From: DASVTR01 sp033855775 | GTDB taxonomy: Bacteria > Acidobacteriota > Blastocatellia > Pyrinomonadales > Pyrinomonadaceae | NCBI GenBank assembly: GCA_033855775.1 | Contig: JAWVFT010000066.1 | Location: 1 to 52,929, forward strand | Reading direction: 5' to 3' | Length of the DNA: 52,929 bases | Shown: positions 15,901-23,274 of the stretch, in pieces | Layout of the letters: every line of letters starts with the position of its first letter | Numbering within the stretch: position 1 is the first letter of the stretch | The notes under the pieces: generated by a model | The model's database searches: none | Told to the model about the DNA's origin: nothing | The model's input: the letters and a program-made list of their open reading frames with translations, nothing else | Program-made: the position numbers and the translations under genes

Positions 15901-18735
15901 ATGGTCAAGCAGATGTTGCGCGGCCACGAGTATCTGCACTTTAAAGGGCTGATGATTGACCTCGTGATTTTGAACGACCATCCGCCGAGCTACATTCAAT
16001 CGTTGCAGGATGAACTGCAAACGCTGGTGCGCAGCGGTGGCCTACAGAGCTTGCAGGACAAGCCGGGCGGCGTCTTCCTGCGCCGCGCGGACTTGATGCC
16101 CGAAGCTGACCGTATCCTGCTGCACGCTGTGGCGCGCGTCGTCATCGTCACAGACCGCGGCACGCTCGAAGACCAGCTTGTCCGTCGTCCAGTCGAGAGC
16201 GAGTTGCCGCCGCGCTTTGAGCCGCGCCAGCCCTCGCGCTCCTACCCGGAGACGAGCCTCGCGCTGCCTGAGCTTTCCTTCTTCAACGGCCTCGGCGGCT
16301 TCAATCACGGCGGGCGCGAGTATGTGACCGTGCTCGGCGACGGGCAGTGGACGCCCGCGCCGTGGGCCAACGTCATCGCCAACGCGCACGACTTCGGCTT
16401 TCAGGTGACGGAGACGGGCGCGGGCTACACGTGGTCTTCCAACAGCCGCGAGAATCGTTTGACGCAGTGGTCTAACGATGCCGTCTCAGACCCTCCGGGC
16501 GAGATGATTTACCTGCGCGACGAAGAGACAGGGGCCGTTTGGTCGCCGACGCCGCTGCCCATCCGCGAAGCGGAGCCTTACACCATTCGTCACGGGCAGG
16601 GCTACACGGTCTTCGAGCACACGAGCCACGGCATCTCGCAAGAGTTGCTGATGTTCGTTCCGCTCGACGCGCCCGTGAAAATCTCTCTCCTGCGCCTGCG
16701 CAATCGAACAGACCGCACGCGCCGTCTCTCCATCACGAGCTACAACGAACTCGTGCTCGGCACGCAGCGCGGCTCAAGCGCGCCCTACATCATCACGGGC
16801 GTTGACGAAGAGACGGGAGCCATCTTCGCGCGCAATCCTTACAACAACGAGTTTGCCCATCGCATCGCGTTCGCAGACCTGAGCGAAGAGCAGCGCACAT
16901 GGACGTGTGACCGCAAAGAATTTTTGGGACGCAATCGTTCGCTAGAGCGACCCGTGGCGCTTCTTCGTCGTCATTTGTCCGGCCGCGCCGGGGCCGGTTT
17001 CGACCCTTGCGTTGCGCTGCAAACGACGATTGAACTCGCGCCCGGAGAATTGCGCGAAGTAGTGTTTGTGCTCGGTCAGGGCGAGACGATGGAAGAGGCG
17101 CGGGCCGTCACGACTCGCTATCGCCAGCACGCCGTCGTCAACCTTGAGTTCGAGCGCGTCGTTGAGTTCTGGGACGAACTTCTCGGCGCCGTCGAGGTCG
17201 AGACACCGGACTTAGCGATGGACACGATGCTCAATCGCTGGCTGCCGTATCAAACGCTGGTCTGTCGCATCTGGGCGCGCTCGGCCTTTTATCAATCGGG
17301 CGGAGCCTTCGGTTTCCGCGACCAGTTGCAGGACGTGATGGCTCTCGTCTACTCGCGCCCCGAAGTTGCGCGCGGGCAAATCGTGCGCGCCGCCTCGCGT
17401 CAATTCAAAGAGGGAGACGTGCAACACTGGTGGCATCCGCCGACAGGGCGCGGCGTGCGCACGCGCTTCTCCGACGACCTTTTGTGGCTGCCATACGTCA
17501 CAAGCTTTTACGTGCAGAAGACGGCGGACGCGAGCGTCTTGGATGACAGCGTGGCTTTCATCGAAGCTCCGCTGCTGGCCGAAGGCGAAGACGAATCCTA
17601 CACGCAGCCCGTCGTCTCGGAAGAGACGGCGAGCGTTTATGAACACTGTCTGCGCGCTCTGGACAGGAGCCTCGCGGTCGGCCCGCACGGGCTTCCTTTG
17701 ATGGGTTCGGGCGATTGGAACGACGGCATGAATCGCGTCGGCAATCTGGGCCGGGGCGAGAGCGTGTGGGTCGGCTGGTTTCTCTACAACACGCTCGAAT
17801 GGTTTATTCCCTTCTGCGAGGCGCGCGGCGACGCGGAGCGCAGCGCGCGTTATAGCAGTCACATGGACGAGTTGAAGAAGGCTCTCGAAGAGCAGGCTTG
17901 GGACGGCGACTGGTATCGTCGCGCTTACTTCGACGACGGCTCGCCGCTCGGCTCCGTGCAGAACGAGGAATGCCGCATTGATTCCATCACACAATCATGG
18001 AGCGTCATCTCAGGCGCGGCCACCCCGCATCGCGCGGCGCGGGCGATGGCGGCGGTCGAAGAGTATTTGATTCAACGCGGCGACGGCCTCGTCATTCTCT
18101 TTACGCCGCCGTTTGACAAGGGGCAGCTGGACCCCGGCTATATCAAGGGCTACGTCCCCGGCGTGCGCGAGAACGGCGGGCAGTACACGCACGCTGCGTT
18201 GTGGACGCTGATTGCGTATGCGCGCCTTCACGACGGCGACCGCGCGGGCGAGTTGTTCTCGCTCTTGAATCCGATTAGCCATTCTTCGACGCGCGCGGGG
18301 CTGCACAAGTATCGCGTCGAGCCGTATGTCGCGGCGGGCGACGTGTACGCCGTCTGGCCGCACACGGGGCGCGGCGGCTGGACTTGGTACACGGGCTCTT
18401 CGGGCTGGATGTATCGCGCCGGGTTGGAGTCAATTCTCGGCTTCGAGTTGCGCGGCGAGCGTCTTCTCATCGCGCCGTGCATCCCGCGCAGTTGGCGCGA
18501 GTTCAAGATTCGCTATCGTCATCGCGGCTCGCTCTATCACATCACTGTCGAGAATCCGCTCGGCGTCAGCCACGGCGTAGCGAGCATCGAAGTTGACGGA
18601 GAGCGACAGCGCGCCGACGAAGTGACGCTCAAAGCAGACCGCCAGCAGCATCACGTCCGCGTCGTCCTCGGCGACAAGCCCACCGCCACCGAGCCGCAAG
18701 ATGTGCCAGCCGCACAAGGGCAATCAAACGTGTAG
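9994..18735 (+). CDS. ndvB: Cyclic beta-1,2-glucan synthase (NdvB/ChvB type)
   Basis: A giant inner-membrane enzyme (2,913 aa from the first standard start, GTG) that makes cyclic beta-1,2-glucan from UDP-glucose. In order: an N-terminal region; membrane helices at about 370-420; a GT84 glycosyltransferase with LDSDTQLP (about 588) and QHRWTRGDWQ (about 733); more helices (about 784-950); a glycoamylase-like cyclisation domain (about 1350-1550, with GVPWGISESAYN and AHHQGMSLVALDN); and two carbohydrate-binding repeats followed by a GH94 phosphorylase-like domain with GSGDWNDGMNRVG (about 2570) and ENGGQYTHAALW (about 2726) that sets chain length. The reading frame continues open upstream to 9853 and encodes family-like sequence (RGELYSVERLEQTAALLA) but has no standard start codon. 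Dropping one G from the GGG at 9860-9862 would join it to GTG 9849 or TTG 9858, so the true protein is about 2,955 aa. Confidence 0.95.
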   Translation: MVVTGGARGKSLLPRLEENGRRLIKSYRALADAIQTGRAISPAAEWLVDNFHIVEEQLREIRQDLPKGYYYELPKLERGELAGYPRIYALALTLIAHTDSRLDTDTLRRFIRAYQQGAVLSIGELWAVAITLRLALVENLRRLATRIVASRDEREEADQLADKLLELAERQPDSINSYLNERWAKRERPGSAFVVQLTQRLREQDPAVAPVFDWLERYLARAGQNTEQVIHLEHQRQASAQVTVGNIITSMRFLSTLDWRDFFESVSLTEPLLARDPAGVYERMDFATRDRYRHVIERVSKRTKTGELDIAERAVQLAEAAHASEPKDEARAHVGFYLIDDGLAQLEKAFAYRAKMGEAARRWMLRHPAMAYMGALLLMTALIIAALVFYGARAGALPWLVALLGALSLIPASELALGVLNWDITHLLPPRLLPKIDTSKGVSEDGRTMIVVPTLFTGAEAVVEMFDKLEVHFLANQDEQFYFALLGDFPDANAEEMPADAELLDTALERLEGLNARYRTSETDEPRFHLFHRRRQWNEGEGKWLGWERKRGKLQEFNRLLRGARDTSFAVSTADPSLLQRVRYVITLDSDTQLPRDAARKLVGIILHPLNRAQLDARAQTVTRGYGILQPRVGVTLESAVRSAFARIFSGNPGIDPYTSAASDVYQDLFAEGSFTGKGLYDVDVFEAALAGRVPDNALLSHDLFEGLYARCALVTDVELLDDYPAHYDTYAKRQHRWTRGDWQIARWLLPRVPVASGRTVPNRLPLISRWKIFDNLRRSLVAPAIVLWLALAWALFPGALLWWMFFILLTLAFPVYANATTNFFSRPRGIPWPSHLAGVWRDARLNITQAALLFVMLAHQSYVMIDAIARTLYRKLVSHRRLLEWMTAAQAETGSRHDATAFLRFMWPAELIVAALAALVWWRRPAAAAWAAPCLLVWASAPLVAYLVSRRAPVTREPLDEAERRAARLIARRTWRFFETFVGEEDNWLPPDNFQEDPQPLIAHRTSPTNIGLLLLSTVAARDFGYVSTLELTERLELTFKTIEQLQKFRGHCFNWYDTRSLEALSPQYISTVDSGNLAGHLLATKQAVIEAPEGALFDARLLAGLNDTAAMLKEEAARLAAIRQRTEVLGVKQLRDEIEACARLVETDSPRNLGAWSALLDALAKRAAVIIDIIGALAHEHGNDNYEELRFWVNALSHQAQSGQRDAQTLAPWGAAFTSRLGSLVLNCSAAASAQWQEMTASFVNVPTLAEIPETCDALLLRLAALRSVVEACSPAETASRAAALGGLDVLTTVIETAAGTAKQLLKRLAGLAGVSDRLFEEMDFRFLIDEEREVFCIGYNVAAARADNSYYDLLASEARLASFVAIAKNEAPQEHWFRMGRALTPVNGNRALISWTATMFEYLMPLLVMRDYPGTLLDQTYKAIVARQIEYGRERGVPWGISESAYNARDIHLNYQYGPFGIPGLGLKRGLSEDLVVAPYATLLAGHIAPRAALANLRRLEREGALARYGFYESVDYTPERLPQNQTRVIIRAFMAHHQGMSLVALDNMLNNDLMQRRFHSEPLVQATELLLQERIPRAVAAAHPRAEEVLSGRLVHSIAATVSRRYDSADLPTPRTQILSNGAYSVMLTTAGAGYSMCGKLAVTRWREDATRDNWGSFIYLRDVRSGAVWSAGYQPTARQPQAYEVEFSEDKADFRRSDAGLLTNTEIIVSPEDNAEVRRIQLTNTSTRVREVELTSYAEVVLAPPAADAAHPAFSNLFIETEFIAAENALVARRRPRSSKDAPVWGVHVVVVEGEAVGATQYETDRGRFLGRGHHAGAPLAVMEDRPLSNTTGAVLDPVFSLRRRVRLQPGESARVTFSTAVATTREEALMLADKYHDTSIFEREARLAWTKAQVEMRHLNMDAEEAHLFQRLAGRVIYSDPSLRPRPHVLALNTKAQSGLWPYSISGDLPIVLARISDAEDLGMVKQMLRGHEYLHFKGLMIDLVILNDHPPSYIQSLQDELQTLVRSGGLQSLQDKPGGVFLRRADLMPEADRILLHAVARVVIVTDRGTLEDQLVRRPVESELPPRFEPRQPSRSYPETSLALPELSFFNGLGGFNHGGREYVTVLGDGQWTPAPWANVIANAHDFGFQVTETGAGYTWSSNSRENRLTQWSNDAVSDPPGEMIYLRDEETGAVWSPTPLPIREAEPYTIRHGQGYTVFEHTSHGISQELLMFVPLDAPVKISLLRLRNRTDRTRRLSITSYNELVLGTQRGSSAPYIITGVDEETGAIFARNPYNNEFAHRIAFADLSEEQRTWTCDRKEFLGRNRSLERPVALLRRHLSGRAGAGFDPCVALQTTIELAPGELREVVFVLGQGETMEEARAVTTRYRQHAVVNLEFERVVEFWDELLGAVEVETPDLAMDTMLNRWLPYQTLVCRIWARSAFYQSGGAFGFRDQLQDVMALVYSRPEVARGQIVRAASRQFKEGDVQHWWHPPTGRGVRTRFSDDLLWLPYVTSFYVQKTADASVLDDSVAFIEAPLLAEGEDESYTQPVVSEETASVYEHCLRALDRSLAVGPHGLPLMGSGDWNDGMNRVGNLGRGESVWVGWFLYNTLEWFIPFCEARGDAERSARYSSHMDELKKALEEQAWDGDWYRRAYFDDGSPLGSVQNEECRIDSITQSWSVISGAATPHRAARAMAAVEEYLIQRGDGLVILFTPPFDKGQLDPGYIKGYVPGVRENGGQYTHAALWTLIAYARLHDGDRAGELFSLLNPISHSSTRAGLHKYRVEPYVAAGDVYAVWPHTGRGGWTWYTGSSGWMYRAGLESILGFELRGERLLIAPCIPRSWREFKIRYRHRGSLYHITVENPLGVSHGVASIEVDGERQRADEVTLKADRQQHHVRVVLGDKPTATEPQDVPAAQGQSNV

Positions 18736-18818
18736 CCGCGCCTGCTTGCCCTTGCTTTAACTCGCTTCTCTACGGCTTCAGAGACAGTTCACTAACGTAC
18801 AGACGCGCGGCCTCTCTC

Positions 18819-18953
18819 ATGGCTATTATCTTCGGCATGCTCAAAGGCAAATATAAGCGGCTTTATGGAACGCATTGGGGACGCGCGTTTATTGTCATAC
18901 TCCTCTTGAGCATCATCATCGGCTCATTGCTCTGTTGGCTGGAATCGAGATAA
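18819..18953 (+). CDS. Possible small single-span membrane protein (44 aa)
   Basis: A short ORF in the gap between the glucan synthase and topoisomerase IB genes. The product has a basic N-terminal part (LKGKYKRLYGTHWGR), then one strongly hydrophobic helix (FIVILLLSIIIGSLLCWL). This charge pattern fits an N-in, single-pass inner-membrane peptide. The Shine-Dalgarno is weak and no family is recognised. It could be a chance ORF, but the sharp hydrophobic block is unusual for noncoding GC-rich DNA. Confidence 0.4.
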   Translation: MAIIFGMLKGKYKRLYGTHWGRAFIVILLLSIIIGSLLCWLESR

Positions 18954-19074
18954 CGATTTTAACTACGGCTTCGCGTCCGTGCGTTTCGGTGGCCGCTGGC
19001 GCGGTCGCATTCCTCTGCAAACTGCTATAGCATTCGGATTGGAAGTTCGAGGGTTTGGAGCAAGAGGGTTTTAC

Positions 19075-20145
19075 ATGGCAAGTCCAGAGGGCGCGGTCGT
19101 TGAAGCGGCGGTCAAGCCGGAGCGCAGTGTTGTTGAATCAATCGAGCGCGGCGGGCGCGCTCGCTGGTGGCGCAGGCGCGGCACAAAGCGGCGCGGCTTT
19201 TATTATGAAGACGCCGCCGGAAAGCGCATCACTAGTGAGGCAGAGCTTGCGCGCATCGCAGCCCTCGTCATCCCGCCCGCGTGGACGCACGTTCGCATCT
19301 CTCCGAAGGCGGGCAGCCGCCTGCAAGCCATCGGCTTAGACACGAGCGACCGCGTGCAGTATCTCTATCACGCGCAGTTCGCGGCCCGCCAGCAGCGGCG
19401 CAAGTTTGAGAAGATAGAACGCTTCGGCGAACACCTACCGGCCCTGCGCCGCCGCACCAACGCCGACATCGCGCAGGACAATCTCTCTCGCGAGCGCGTG
19501 CTCGCCACCATCGTGCGCCTCATCAACGAGCTATACTTCCGCGTCGGCTCCGAGTTGAGCGTCAAGCGCTATCGCACCTACGGCATCACGACGCTGCGCA
19601 ATCGTCATCTTGAAATCAAGCGCGGCGGGCGTCTCATCTTCAGCTTCGTCGGCAAGCATCACATCCGCCACCGCCGCGTCGTCGTTGACGAAGAACTCGC
19701 GGCCCTGATGCAAGACATCAAAAAAATCGGCGGCTCGAAACTCTTCAACTACATCGGCGAAGACGGGCGGGCGCGCCCCGTCAAGCCGCGCGACGTGAAC
19801 GACTATATCAAGGCCGCGACCGGGCCGGAATTTTCCGCCAAGGATTTTCGCACGTGGGGCGGAACCCTGCTCGCCGCCATCGAACTGGCCGAAGAGGGCG
19901 CCACCGAAGACGGGCGCGAAGCCAAGCGCAAGCTCGCGCAAGCCGTCAAGCGCGTCGCCGAACGGCTCGGCAATACCCCGACCGTCTGTCGCGGCAGCTA
20001 CATACACCCGACCGTCCTCGAACGCTATCTAGCCGGACAAACCCTCGAAGAATTTCGCCGCAAAGTCGAACGCTCCATCCACCGCATCCAACCCGAATAC
20101 GAAGTCGAAGAACTCGCGTTAATGAAACTGCTCAAGAAACAGTGA
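19075..20145 (+). CDS. DNA topoisomerase IB
   Basis: 356 aa from the ATG with an AAGAGGG Shine-Dalgarno; the longer in-frame start at 18979 lacks one. This poxvirus-like bacterial type IB enzyme nicks one DNA strand, forms a 3'-phosphotyrosine link and relaxes supercoils without ATP. Visible motifs: WTHVRISPKAGSRLQAIGLD and YHAQFAARQQRRKFEKIERF in the N-terminal clamp; RYRTYGITTLRNRHLEI with a catalytic Arg region; and FSAKDFRTWGGTLLA. CRGSYIHPTVLERY carries the nucleophile Tyr309. Length is normal for bacterial TopIB. It ends the plus-strand run that begins at 6.3 kb. Such enzymes often sit beside stress and DNA-end-repair genes, in keeping with the phosphoesterase upstream. Confidence 0.93.
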   Translation: MASPEGAVVEAAVKPERSVVESIERGGRARWWRRRGTKRRGFYYEDAAGKRITSEAELARIAALVIPPAWTHVRISPKAGSRLQAIGLDTSDRVQYLYHAQFAARQQRRKFEKIERFGEHLPALRRRTNADIAQDNLSRERVLATIVRLINELYFRVGSELSVKRYRTYGITTLRNRHLEIKRGGRLIFSFVGKHHIRHRRVVVDEELAALMQDIKKIGGSKLFNYIGEDGRARPVKPRDVNDYIKAATGPEFSAKDFRTWGGTLLAAIELAEEGATEDGREAKRKLAQAVKRVAERLGNTPTVCRGSYIHPTVLERYLAGQTLEEFRRKVERSIHRIQPEYEVEELALMKLLKKQ

Positions 20146-20183
20146 CGAGCGCTGCGTTTCGTCTTACGGCTGCCGCCGTTTGT

Positions 20184-22397
20184 TCATTGCGGCAAGTAAG
20201 CTGCCGCGACGGGAATGCCGTGTTCGGAGAAGTGTGCGAGGCGCGCCGTGTTGGTGGCGCTTTGGATGATGTACCAGTTGCCTTCCGCCGCGCGCCAGAC
20301 CGCGATGTCCGTTGCGCCGTCGCCGTCGTAATCTGCGGGCGCGAGCGTGTCCGTGTTGTTGCCCCAGTTTTTGACAATCACGCTGCCCGTCCAGAGGCGT
20401 ATGTACCAGGCGCCTTCCGCGGGACGGAAGACCGCGATGTCCGTGCGCCCGTCGCCGTCGTAGTCAGCCGGAACGGGACGGTCGCTCGATGTGCCCCAGT
20501 TGAAGAGACGCGCGAAGCGGTCATGGCTGGTGATGATGTGCCAGTTGCCGTCCGAGGGACGAAAGACCGCGAGGTCGGTCGCGCCGTCGCCATCATAGTC
20601 CGCCGGAACAGGCACGTCCGAGCCGTCGCCCCATTGACGCGCCGTGACTGATTGGTCGCGGCTGCTCAAGATGTACCACTTGCCTTCGGTGGGCCGAAAG
20701 ACCGCCGCGTCCGTCTTGCCGTCCAAGTCGTAATCGCCGGGAACGGGCACGTCGCCGTTCTGCCCCCAGTTGCGTATGAGAACCGCGCCGTCGCTCGATT
20801 TGATGACGTACCAGTTGCCGTCGGACGGACGCCAAACCGCTCTGTCCGTCTTCAAGTCGCCGTCGTAGTCCGCCGGGACGGCGCGGTCTCCGAGAGCGCC
20901 CGCGCCCCAGTTGACGACATTGAGCGCGTCCGGGTTGGCGCTGCTGAAGACGCGCCAGTTGCCGTTCGACGGATTCCAGAGGGCTATGTCCGTGCGGCGG
21001 TCTGTGTCGAAGTTCGAGACGCGGTTGGCCTTGATGTCACCCACATAGCGCACGACCGCGAAATCATAGTTGACGCTGCCCGTGTCGTTGTCGGCCCAAC
21101 CGGCGGCGAGGATGCGGCCATCGGGTTGGATGGCCATCGCATACGCGCCATCAATGGCGTTGGAGACAGCCGTTGTCAGCTTGCCGCCCACGCCGAAAGT
21201 GTTGTCGAGCGAACCGTCCGCGTTGTAACGCGCGAGCGCAAAGTCGTAGTTATTCGAGCCGGGCGAAGCCTGCCCCGCCGCCACTATCTTCCCGTCAGGC
21301 TGTATCGCCACCGCGTAAGCATTGGCCGAGCCGCCCGCCATCAACGCCGTTATCACGACGCCACCCGCGCCGAAGGATGCGTCAGGCGAGCCGTTCGCGT
21401 TATAACGCGCCAGCGCGAAGCCGGAATTGCCGCCGCTTGAGCCTCCGCCCGCCGCGACTATCTTGCCGTCAGGCTGCACGGCCAACGCGCGTGGATGACC
21501 GCTGAAATCCGTCGTCGCACGGCCACCCGTGCCGAACGACGCGTCGAGCGCGCCGTTTGAAAGGTAACGCTCCAACGCGAAGCCCGACGGCGCGAAGGTA
21601 TCGCCCGCTACAATAATCTTGCCGTCGGGCTGTAGCGCCCCGGCCCATGCTGGCCCCTCATGGTTAGTCGGTGAAGAGACTTTACCGTTTGTGCCGAATG
21701 AAGAGTCGGGCGAGCCGTCCGCGTTGAAACGCGCCAGCCCGAATTGATACGAGAAGCCGGAGCCGTTGATGTGCACGTAGCCCGTGACGATAATCTTGCC
21801 GTCGGGCTGCACGAAGACCGCCTGCCCGACATCGCCCGAATTGCCGAAAGAGGTAGAGGTCTTGCCGCCCGCGCCGAACGACGCGTCGAGCGAGCCGTCC
21901 GTGTTGAGCCGCACTAACACGAAGCCCATATTGCCGCTGCTGTTGCCGAGCGCATATCCGGCGACGACAATCTTGCCGTCCGCTTGCAGCGCCACCGCCG
22001 ACGCGCGTGCCTCTACGTTGGCTGGCCCGAGCACTGTCAGCTTCCCGTCGCCGTCGAACGAACTGTCGAGCGAGCCGTCCGCGTTGTAACGCACGACACC
22101 CATCAAACCGCCCGGCCCGTCTACCTCACCGACGACGATAATCTTGCCGTCCGGTTGGACGACCATCCCTCTCGCCGTCTCCGTCCCGCTCAGCAGAACC
22201 GGCGTCGTCACCTTCCCGTCCATGTCGAACGTCGTGTCCAAATCACCCGGCGCGGCCAACGCCTCAAGGACGAACAACGACGCCGCACACGCCGCGAGCA
22301 ACAACGCGGCTCGACTCAAACGCCTGCCGCGCGCCTGCCGCGAACGGCGAGACGCTAAGCGCGGCTCAAGAACGCTCTGCTCTTTCTTGCTAGGCAT
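20184..22397 (-). CDS. Secreted delta-60 / FG-GAP-like repeat protein
   Basis: 737 aa. A basic, twin-Arg-rich N-terminus leads into a signal peptide (LLLAACAASLFVLEALAAPG, about 32-51). The mature protein has two repeat sets. About seven delta-60 type repeats contain QPDGKI(I/V)(V/A)(A/V)G, each with a 'LARYNADGSLD.SFG.GG' partner. About six VCBS/FG-GAP-like repeats then follow, each starting DYDGDG.TD.AVFRP and continuing GNWYII; the Asp-rich loops look calcium-binding. The whole is expected to fold as beta-propellers outside the cell. No C-terminal sorting signal or catalytic domain is seen. An AAGGAG Shine-Dalgarno precedes the ATG. Such proteins are abundant in Acidobacteriota; adhesion or ligand binding is inferred only. 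Confidence 0.88.
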   Translation of the reverse strand: MPSKKEQSVLEPRLASRRSRQARGRRLSRAALLLAACAASLFVLEALAAPGDLDTTFDMDGKVTTPVLLSGTETARGMVVQPDGKIIVVGEVDGPGGLMGVVRYNADGSLDSSFDGDGKLTVLGPANVEARASAVALQADGKIVVAGYALGNSSGNMGFVLVRLNTDGSLDASFGAGGKTSTSFGNSGDVGQAVFVQPDGKIIVTGYVHINGSGFSYQFGLARFNADGSPDSSFGTNGKVSSPTNHEGPAWAGALQPDGKIIVAGDTFAPSGFALERYLSNGALDASFGTGGRATTDFSGHPRALAVQPDGKIVAAGGGSSGGNSGFALARYNANGSPDASFGAGGVVITALMAGGSANAYAVAIQPDGKIVAAGQASPGSNNYDFALARYNADGSLDNTFGVGGKLTTAVSNAIDGAYAMAIQPDGRILAAGWADNDTGSVNYDFAVVRYVGDIKANRVSNFDTDRRTDIALWNPSNGNWRVFSSANPDALNVVNWGAGALGDRAVPADYDGDLKTDRAVWRPSDGNWYVIKSSDGAVLIRNWGQNGDVPVPGDYDLDGKTDAAVFRPTEGKWYILSSRDQSVTARQWGDGSDVPVPADYDGDGATDLAVFRPSDGNWHIITSHDRFARLFNWGTSSDRPVPADYDGDGRTDIAVFRPAEGAWYIRLWTGSVIVKNWGNNTDTLAPADYDGDGATDIAVWRAAEGNWYIIQSATNTARLAHFSEHGIPVAAAYLPQ

Positions 22398-22647
22398 CCG
22401 GTTGACTCCTTGAATGTTAAGCGGTTGAGTGTCTACATGAACGATAAAGCAACGAATGGCGCGCGGCTGCGGCAGCTTGTGCGCTTTGGGAAGTGAGCAC
22501 AGGTTAAGGGCGCGGGCGCAAGGATGTCAACGAAGAACGACAGCGCGGCGATGCGACTTGAAAGGATGAAAGAGCAGTGACTCAACTCAATAGCGGCTGA
22601 GAAAAATTTAGAACATCTTCCCCGTTCCGCACGTAAACTCTGGCGCC

Positions 22648-23094
22648 ATGTCAATCATTAAAAAAAAATTCACACCCGACCAAGCGCATTACGAAGGCGT
22701 TCGACCAATAAACATTTACCTGCTCAGACTGCTCTATTTCCTGATGTTTATTGGCGTCGGCATTCAATCGTGGCAGACGATTATCAGCCATCAGGGGCCT
22801 TGGGATCATACCAAGGCTGTGGCCTTCTGCGTCTGGGTGGCGTATCCGACGCTTTCGATCTTCGGACTATTGCGACCGCTGAAATGGCTGCCGATTGTGA
22901 TCTTTATGATCTTCTATAAAACGCTCTGGGTGATAGTGGTCGCCTATCCCTTGTGGCGCGCAAACGCGCTGGCCGGCTCACCCGCCAACGAGATGGCGCA
23001 CATCTTTATCGGAGCGCCCTTTGTGGCCCTCATCGTGCCGTGGAAGTACGTCTTTCAAAATTACGTGATGTGGCCGAAGCCCAACATGAAGTGA
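22648..23094 (+). CDS. Multi-pass membrane protein of unknown function
   Basis: 148 aa with four predicted transmembrane helices: about 23-43 (IYLLRLLYFLMFIGVGI), 58-78 (VAFCVWVAYPTLSIFGLL), 80-100 (WLPIVIFMIFYKTLWVIVVA) and 118-137 (HIFIGAPFVALIVPWKYVF). Loops are short and the C-terminus is basic (WPKPNMK). I do not recognise a named family; similar four-helix proteins are annotated as hypothetical. The gene is divergent from the secreted repeat protein; the 250-bp gap 22398-22647 between them must hold both promoters, but no clear boxes were found. A hairpin follows at 23139-23180. Confidence 0.75.
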   Translation: MSIIKKKFTPDQAHYEGVRPINIYLLRLLYFLMFIGVGIQSWQTIISHQGPWDHTKAVAFCVWVAYPTLSIFGLLRPLKWLPIVIFMIFYKTLWVIVVAYPLWRANALAGSPANEMAHIFIGAPFVALIVPWKYVFQNYVMWPKPNMK

Positions 23095-23138
23095 TAGCTC
23101 TCATACTCTCCTGGCGACGTTTGCTCTGCCGGATAACC

Positions 23139-23180
23139 ACGAAAGCGCGGCTGCTCTAAGTTGAGTAGCCGCGCTTTCGT
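23139..23180. terminator. Bidirectional terminator hairpin
   Basis: A perfect 14-bp outer stem (23139-23152 with 23167-23180, ACGAAAGCGCGGCT and its complement) that extends inward by four more pairs including one G-U. It lies between the convergent membrane-protein gene and rtcB. T-rich sequence follows on the plus side (TCCTT). Confidence 0.75.
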
Positions 23181-23197
23181 CCTTCAGACAACGCTCG

Positions 23198-23274
23198 TTA
23201 TCACTTATCACGCATTACTTATCACTGCTTTTCTGCTTGCTCGTCACTCGTCACTTGTCACTCCCAACTGCTCT
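23198..23274. repeat. TTATCAC / CTCGTCA heptad array abutting the rtcB stop codon
   Basis: Eleven consecutive 7-bp units in unbroken phase: TTATCAC twice, GCATTAC, TTATCAC, two degenerate units, CTCGTCA twice, CTTGTCA and two more. The array ends exactly one base before the rtcB stop codon (23275-23277). Unlike the arrays at 29.1 and 36.1 kb it has only one orientation. Confidence 0.75.
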
